From positions 310,001-374,000 of the forward strand of contig WHVD01000017.1 of assembly GCA_015178975.1 (NCBI GenBank): a DNA stretch of 64,000 nucleotides, given 5' to 3'. Position numbers and translations under genes: made by a program. Source of the stretch: Hysterangium stoloniferum. Its lineage: Eukaryota; Basidiomycota; Agaricomycetes; Hysterangiales; Hysterangiaceae. Every line of letters begins with the position of its first letter. Positions within the stretch are counted from its first letter, which is position 1. The notes under the pieces were generated by a model. It was not told the origin of the DNA and made no database searches. It saw only the letters and a list, made by a program, of their open reading frames with translations. This document shows positions 58,401 through 64,000 of the stretch, in pieces.

Positions 58401-60026
58401 ATTGTCTAGTTAAAGCATTGGGTTTGCTGCCGAGATGGCTGGGTTGAAAGTGGATAGTCATATTGAAAGCTGATAGGTATTCAGACCAGCGGGCCTGCTG
58501 GCAGGTCAAACGTTTTGTAGTAGAGAAATATTCCAGGTTTTTGTGATCCGTTACAATGTCAATCAGAGTTCCTGAGCCTTCCAAATAGTGTCACCATGTT
58601 TTGAAAGCTGAAAAAATTGCCAGGATTTCCTTTTCATGAATGTCGTAATTGAGCTCTGCTCTGGTGAAAGTCCAGGACAGAAAAGCCACGGGGTGGACTT
58701 CTCCATCAGAGTCATGGATAGACAGAATGGCTCCAAGCACATAGTCTGAGGTGTCCATTTCAACAATGAGCGGGAAGTCCGGTTTCCAATGCGACAGAAT
58801 AGGAGCTGAAGAAAAAGAATTTTTTAAAAGATTGAAAGCTTTTTGACACTTATTGTTAAAATTCCACAGAGTATCCTTATGTGTAAGACAGGTAAGGGGA
58901 ACCATGATGTCGGAATATCCGCGCATAAACCATCTGTAAAAATTGGCAAAGCTGAGGAAGGATTGTATATCTTTAACTTTTCGGGATTCAGGCCAATCTT
59001 TGATGACTTGCACTTTAGTTTCATCCATGCAGAGTCCGTCAGGTCCCATTATGAAGAAGCCCAGGTATTCCATGGAGTCTGTGTCAAAAGTACATTTTTT
59101 ACCATTCACGAATAAACCATGTTGTCTGAGTCTCTGGAGAACTTCACAGACCTGTTTGTTGTGTTCCGTGGGATTCTTGGAGTAGATAAGAATGTCATCC
59201 AAGTAAACAATGATGCATACATCGAGCATGTCAGAGAAAATGTCATAAAACACTGAAAAATGGACGAAGCATTGGTGAGTCCAAAGGCCATCACCAACCA
59301 CTCAAAGGCCCCATAGTGGGTTCTAAAAGTGGTTTTCCATTTGTCACCTGCGGAGATCCAGACCAAATGATAGGCATGTTTGAGGTCTATTTTGGTGTAA
59401 ATCTGGGCATTCTGTGGAGCATCGAGCAGATCAGATATAAGTGGAAGTGGATACTTATCCTTTTTTGTGACAGCATTGAGTCCTCTGAAATCAACACATA
59501 GTCTACGGGATCCATCCTTTTTTCTAACAAACAGAACAGGTGCTCCAAAAGGAGACTTTGAGGGTCTGATAAAACCTATGGACAAATGTTCATCCAGGAA
59601 ATCACAGATTGCAGAAAGTTCCATGGACAAGAGCAGGTAAATATGTCCTAGGGGTGACTGGGTGCTTTCTTTGAGATCAATTTTTTAAGTCGTATTCTCT
59701 GTGGGGTGGAAGCCAGTCAGCTTTCCACTTGCTAAAAACATCTGTGAAGTCATGATATTTCTCTGGGACGCCTTCTAGGTCAGTGGCTTGCTCAGATGCA
59801 GATACCAGGGTTGAAAAATGTCCAGTTGCTTCATCAATTTTTAGGTTGATAGTGAATGCCTGGGACCCATCCATTTTCGTAGCCCTAATAAAAGCTGCAG
59901 CATTAATCAGAGAAATAGGCAGAGGTGCTGTGGGTTCCAGGGAAGCCATGGGTGCCATAGGGATCACAGGAGTCCTGGAGACTGCAGGTGCTGGGAAAGC
60001 CATGGGTACCATGGTGCTAAGTGCCG
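55427..60026 (-). pseudogene. Chromovirus Ty3 pol (RT, RNase H, integrase, chromodomain), nearly complete
   Basis: Minus-strand order: linker with LINAAAFIRATKMDGSQAF (about 59900), reverse transcriptase ([42 protein letters not shown]), RNase H ([42 protein letters not shown]), integrase zinc domain (YKHDHPLSRHFGYNKTLSLI, CTTCPHLK), core (MDFIEHLLDSKGF, TSDRGSEF, QTERINQTLEQY) and C-terminal chromodomain (LLYLVKWAGYEGTDEETS, with C where W is usual). Breaks: a frameshift after FQCFM at about 59250, a stop after FKTW at about 58580, another at AHPE at about 56033, and the mariner at 56430-57932. Protease continues at 60573 beyond a solo LTR. It is related to the element at 13.6 kb. The element is dead. 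Confidence 0.9.
56430..57932 (+). mobile_element. Tc1/mariner element 2 in the integrase
   Basis: 1503 bp with terminal inverted repeats of about 200 bp, CAGTGGCTTCCAAAACTGTC at the left, flanked by TA at 56428-56429 and 57933-57934. Removal of the element plus one TA restores RFSKQG-IFIPTHDTIT in the integrase. Each end carries an inner inverted copy of the tip (CATTGGGACAGTTTTGCAAC), so each end is itself a fold-back. The plus-strand transposase (MKAISPLKGEQAISLLQNGL, WPAQSPDLNPIGNIW) has stops, Tyr for the first catalytic Asp (LWSYETK) and Gly for the last Glu, so it is inactive. Confidence 0.92.
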
Positions 60027-60572
60027 TGTTGGGAACTTATTCAGGAACTATTGGAAAGTCACTGGGAAGTCGGAAACTATCAGATAGGGTTAGGATGTTG
60101 GCTTCAGCTTATGTGCTGCGCCTCTATGCAAACACTCAAGAGTCTTTAATTTCAAAGGTGAGACTTACAATGGAAGATATGGATATTCAGAGTTCCGAAG
60201 GGTTCTGAATATCAAGCATACAGAAAGATGAAAGAGGGAATAAGAAACCAAGTCAATATCAGATCTAAAGTAAAGTACAAATTCATGGAAACTAATATAA
60301 GTCTTCTCGTTATTGTACTACAAACTAAGACCATAATAAGACAGAAATAGCAGTATTCTGAAATGGGAATACAATAAGACATATCGGGGAGACAATATTC
60401 CAAAATGGGAATATAATAGACAAACAAATGAATACTTGTCAATGGACAAATTACCAAATGCGGAACAAGGGAAGAATGTGGAAGATACGGTAACTATGAT
60501 GTTCCATAGTCAGAGGTTGGAAGTCGGAAGTTGGAAGTCGGATATTGAAACATCCGGGAATGGGTCATAACA
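60027..60572 (-). mobile_element. Solo LTR family C, copy 2
   Basis: 546 bp, TGTTGGGAACTTATTCAGG...GGGTCATAACA, inserted between protease and reverse transcriptase of the chromovirus. The flanking five bases (TGCCG and TGTGG) match at three positions only, so the target duplication is decayed or absent. Matches the split LTR at 41527-42700. Confidence 0.75.
60093..60130 (-). promoter_or_regulatory. Shared LTR module, family C (2)
   Basis: GGATGTTGGCTTCAGCTTAT then GTGCTGCGCCTCTATGCA, followed by GAGTCTTTAATTTCAAAGG. Confidence 0.6.
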
Positions 60573-60790
60573 TGTGGAGGCTGTGATGGGTACAGTTTCC
60601 TCTGCTGCCATGGGAGTCTGGAATGTTATACTGGTAGCTATCTAGTCAATCAATGGATTGTAGTGGGTAAGCCAGTTGTGTCCTAGGACCACCAAGCAAC
60701 TTGAGTCTAACTGGGTCACATAGAAAGTGACCAACTGAGAGGTTCCACACGGGAAACAGATGGATACAAAATTCACACAAAAAAATATGT
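60573..60790 (-). pseudogene. Ty3 protease C-terminal part of the reverse element
   Basis: Minus strand reads FPCGTSQLVTFYVTQLDSSC, then LVVLGHNWLTHYNPLID, the protease tail. A stop follows. It stops at about 60790, where an opposite-strand relative begins. Confidence 0.7.
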
Positions 60791-61270
60791 TGTCAACCTA
60801 TCCGATAAATCCTGTCAGCCTCTGCCTTTTCAATGGTACAAGTAATTCGGTTGTCACCCAAGCTTGTGATTTCTGATAGATTTTAGCTCCATGCAATGTT
60901 TTGTAGATCTGCAAAACATAATCTCAAACTTCATTCTGTTCCCACAATTTCTTTGGTCTGTTTGATGGCACTAGCAACACAGCAATCACCCAAGCCTGCA
61001 ACATGTCTATCCAGTTACCATGTGGAACATCCCAGACAGTTACATTTTTCATAATACAGTTGGACTCTACTTGTTCAGTCATTCTTGGATACAACTGGCT
61101 CACCTGATATAATCTGTTGATTGACTGGGTATTGGGGAGTATAACTTTCTGAATTCCCCACACTTCCATTCCTCCTGCAGCATCTAATCTGGCCAAGCCT
61201 CTTCAGTCTCAACAGCATTTCCAGCTTCTACTGAAACCTCCAAACCTCCAAAAATCTCGATTTCTTCCAT
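60791..61270 (+). pseudogene. Forward Ty3 protease fragment
   Basis: On the plus strand LFNGTSNSVVTQACD (60827) is followed, out of normal order, by LIDFSSMQCFVDL, then pieces matching 14890-15290 including the linker SVSTAFPASTETSKPPKIS. Many stops. Head-to-head with the reverse fragment. Confidence 0.65.
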
Positions 61271-61850
61271 GGATAGCAATTTGAGCTGTTGGGAATTCTC
61301 CCCTTCTCTCAGTCTCTTAAGATTCTGGCAATGGTTGCTCAGCCAATCCCCCTCCTTGAGGAGGGCATACAAAGGCAATACTCAACTTGCATGAACCAAA
61401 ACATGTGGAACATGCTGAGGGATGCAGGTGAGGTGAGGGCTGACAAACACCAAATCACCTGCCAATATCCATAGTATCAGGATCTTTGATACCACCACAG
61501 AGGCATGCTTGTTGACAAAAGACTTAGCATTAATTCTTTTGAGACAAATGTGTTGACACAAGAAGAGGGGTATACATTGGTACACCATGGACACAAACAA
61601 AAAGCATTAGGATTACTAATCTACTGTGTACAGAACTACATAGCCTAGCATAAAATATACTGGTGACCCACAAGTGTCATCACAGTGAGATTACTATTGA
61701 AAAGCCAAAATGTTAACAAAATGCTTCAGTCATGCATGCACTATGAATCCCTCCACAAGAACCTTGTAATTGCTGCTTCTCCAAACATGGAAGCATGACA
61801 GGTGGATTATGTTGCTATGTATCTCAGCTCACTGTTAATCCCAGGGCCTA
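61271..61850. other. Unassigned sequence
   Basis: No gene or clear repeat recognised between the protease fragment and the Copia LTR. Confidence 0.4.
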
Positions 61851-62205
61851 TGTGTGGGTTTCTGGGGAACCCACAGTGGCAGGTAGGACTTGGCTTCAGC
61901 TTGTGTGCTGTGCCCTTGCACAATTCTCATGTCCAACTTTAGACAGGGAAGATGTTGAAACACTTGAATAACACTTTGCAGAACACCCCTGTGAGTGTGA
62001 TTGGAAAGTAAACACTAAGGAGACTTTCCCACACCCACAGTGGACTATACTACTAGGTGCTTATCTAAGCACCTATACAGTAGTTACCAACCTAAGGTAA
62101 CTCACTCAATACTGCACCTACAGTGCTGGGAAAAATACTAAAAATATCAGAAAAATATGGAGATCATAATAGACTAATTTAGAGCTGTAGTATCATACTC
62201 TCACA
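61851..62205 (-). repeat. 3' LTR of Copia element
   Basis: 355 bp; the minus strand starts TGTGAGAGTATGATACTACA at 62205 after the purine tract CACCAGGTGGGAG and ends CCCACACA at 61851. It contains the shared module at 61886. Confidence 0.75.
61886..61920 (-). promoter_or_regulatory. Shared LTR module in the Copia LTR
   Basis: GGACTTGGCTTCAGCTTGTG then TGCTGTGCCCTTGCA, followed by ATGTCCAACTTTAGACAGGG, 36-70 bp from the LTR 3' end. Confidence 0.65.
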
Positions 62206-64000
62206 CTCCCACCTGGTGAGACAGCTCTATGCTAGTCCCAATATTTTTGTTAATAAATCTGCAGACATCTCTGAAGTAGGTAGATGAACAACTTTAATCT
62301 TCCCACTATCAACCCCATGTGTTAACCAATATGTCCTCAAGTCAAGATGCTACATTTGACCATGGTGTTCAGGATCTCTGGCAACTGCCATAGCAGATTG
62401 GTTGTCAAGGTACAAAGTGGATGCAGTCTTTTGAGGATATCCCAATTCCTCAAACAAGTTCCGCAACCATAATACCTCTGCCCCTGCTGATACTGCTGCA
62501 ATGTACTCTGTGTCAGTAGTGGGACAGAGTAACAATAGTTTTCAGTTTACTCTACCAGCAAATGGCTCCAGTAACCATTTTAACCTCATATGCACCAGTA
62601 GATTTTCCAGTGGATTTATCACCTCCATGATCAGCATCTGAATAGGGATGTTCCTTGTCATTATTAGGGCCATAAGTCAAACCCAAGTCAAGAGTGCCTT
62701 TGAGATACTGGAAGAGGTGTTTTACTGCTAGCCAATGAGCCTTTCCTGGATTGTGATTGAATGTAGCCAATACACCAACAGTGTAAGCAATGTCTGGACA
62801 AGTGGCAACAACCAAACACATAAGAGACCCAAAAGCATGGATATATGGAATGTCCTTCATATATGCAATCTCCTCAGGGGACACTGGAGCCTGGTCTTTA
62901 CTCAGTTTCAAGTTAGGGACCATAGGTGTACTAATTGGATTGCAATCATCAAGACCATAATGCTGTAACATGTCCTAAATATATTGCCACTGTGATAGAG
63001 TAATGGTTCACTTCTTCCTGTCTCTTTCAATGCCAACACCCAATAAGTAAGTAATTGGACCAAGATCATGCAATTTGAAGTGGCTCTTTAGATCATCTTT
63101 GAGCTTCTTGATAGCCTCCTTAGATTTGGATGCAATAGTCATGTCATCTACAAATACTGGTGTAATGACTTTGACATCACCCTTTTGGAAGACCCAAATA
63201 CTATGATCACATGGTACCTGTTTGAAACCCAAGCTGAGCAAGACAGCATTCAACTTCTTGTGCCAGATACATGGTGATTGATGTAAACCATAAAGTCCTT
63301 TCAAGAGAAGTAAAAACTCATCACGAGCACCTCGGTGAAAACCCTCAGGTTGTTGCAAGTACACCTCCTCTTCAAGTTCACCATTTAAGAATGCAGAAGA
63401 GCTATCTATTCTCTCAAGTTCCATATCCTCTAGTGCAGCCAAAGCTAGGATGGCACATAAGGTGGCCCATTTGGTAGTAGGAGCAAAGGTCTCAGTGAAG
63501 TCAAATCCTGGTCACTGTGCATAGCCTTTGGCAACAAGATGAGCTTTGAACTTGTCAATTGAGCCATCCTTTTTACACTTTATTACAAATACCCAATGAG
63601 AGCCAATAGCTTTACAATCCTCAGGTAATTTTGCAAGGCAAAAGGTGCCTTTTTCAAGCAAAGCTTGCATTTCAGCATATGCAGCATCATACCACTTGTC
63701 ATCATCAGGACTTTGCAAGGCCTCTTTGAGAGTTCTAGGTGCATTATCATTGGCACTAGCCTTGTAAGCAAACTCAATGGCCTCATCTACAGAGATATAA
63801 AGATCTCCTTCACTGGCACTTAGAGCTTCCTCCTCAGACTCAACTGGTTGAGGAGAAGCTGGTACAGAATCCTCTGCTTCATCACTGGACTCAACTACAG
63901 GAGTAGATTCTCTATAGTTGTGGATATTAGCAGGGTCAACTTGCCAGAAGCACTTAAGGGGAACTCTGTTTCTGGGTGGATTGCAACATAGTTGAGGGGG
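62206..64000 (-). pseudogene. Ty1/Copia pol: RT and RNase H, runs off the right edge
   Basis: Minus-strand order from the edge: an acidic linker (SSDEAEDSVPASPQPVESEE), the start of reverse transcriptase (KWYDAAYAEMQALLEKGTF, GSHWVFVIKCKKDGSIDKFK), the core (LERIDSSSAFLNGELEEEVY, LLLLKGLYGLHQSPCIWHK, the catalytic FVDDMTIAS), the connection (ISTPMVPNLKLSKDQ, PDIAYTVGVLATFNHNP) and RNase H (SDADHGGDKSTGKSTGAY, TDTEYIAAVSAGAEVLW, LYLDNQSAMAVARDPEHHG). The end reads HLPTSEMSADLLTK. Breaks: stops near 63500, 62985 and 62545 and a stop after HGQM at 62350. Integrase and gag would lie beyond 64000. Confidence 0.9.

Noticed and set aside
1..64000. CRISPR array or bacterial operon
   Set aside because: No regularly spaced short repeats with unique spacers; introns and TE content are eukaryotic.

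Overview
The window looks like a transposon-rich stretch of an agaricomycete (mushroom-forming basidiomycete) genome. The evidence is short introns of about 50 nt with CTGAC/CTAAC-like branch sites, gene families typical of that group (a DUF6535 membrane protein, a WW-like 'HPEGQPYF' membrane protein, exon-per-repeat HEAT genes, an ISWI remodeller copy), and many decayed Ty3/gypsy, Copia and Tc1/mariner elements. No rRNA, tRNA or CRISPR was recognised.

Layout. 1-1.3 kb: 3' end and truncated LTR of a forward Ty3 element. 1.57-4.15 kb: a spliced minus-strand gene for the WW-like membrane protein. 4.73-7.08 kb: 3' half of a reverse chromovirus (LTR, chromodomain, integrase), broken off against a fragment of a DUF6535 gene. 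7.08-8.9 kb is an inverted copy of 28.1-29.0 kb. A four-member paralogue family of unknown function lies at 8.4, 10.4, 26.9 and 28.5 kb. 12.3-13.6 kb: degenerate GC-rich repeats. 13.6-18.5 kb: a forward Ty3 element carrying a 675-bp insertion. 19.9-23.2 kb: two minus-strand genes, one unknown and one C2H2 zinc-finger. 28.8-30.5 kb: the DUF6535 gene. 30.8-32.6 kb: a tandem array of exons, each coding one 39-residue HEAT repeat. 35.7-39.4 kb: an ISWI-type gene that has lost its first ATPase lobe, bracketed on one side by a 435-bp inverted copy of its own exons.

40.2-49.1 kb is a deep nest: an LTR holds a Tc1/mariner, which holds a chromovirus solo LTR, which holds two solo LTRs of a further family; the three innermost levels are dated by clean target duplications. 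49.1-52.4 kb has a HEAT-gene remnant and sequence with no recognisable gene. 52.4-60.8 kb is a nearly complete reverse chromovirus with a second mariner in its integrase and a solo LTR in its protease region. 61.8-64 kb is the 3' half of a Copia element running off the right edge.

The host genes do not form an operon or obvious cluster. Two observations seem least ordinary. A roughly 65-bp module is shared near the 3' end of LTRs from several Ty3 families and a Copia family. A spliced antisense reading frame (coiled coil plus Cys-rich segment), conserved in intron position between two elements, sits between integrase and 3' LTR of the reverse Ty3 elements.
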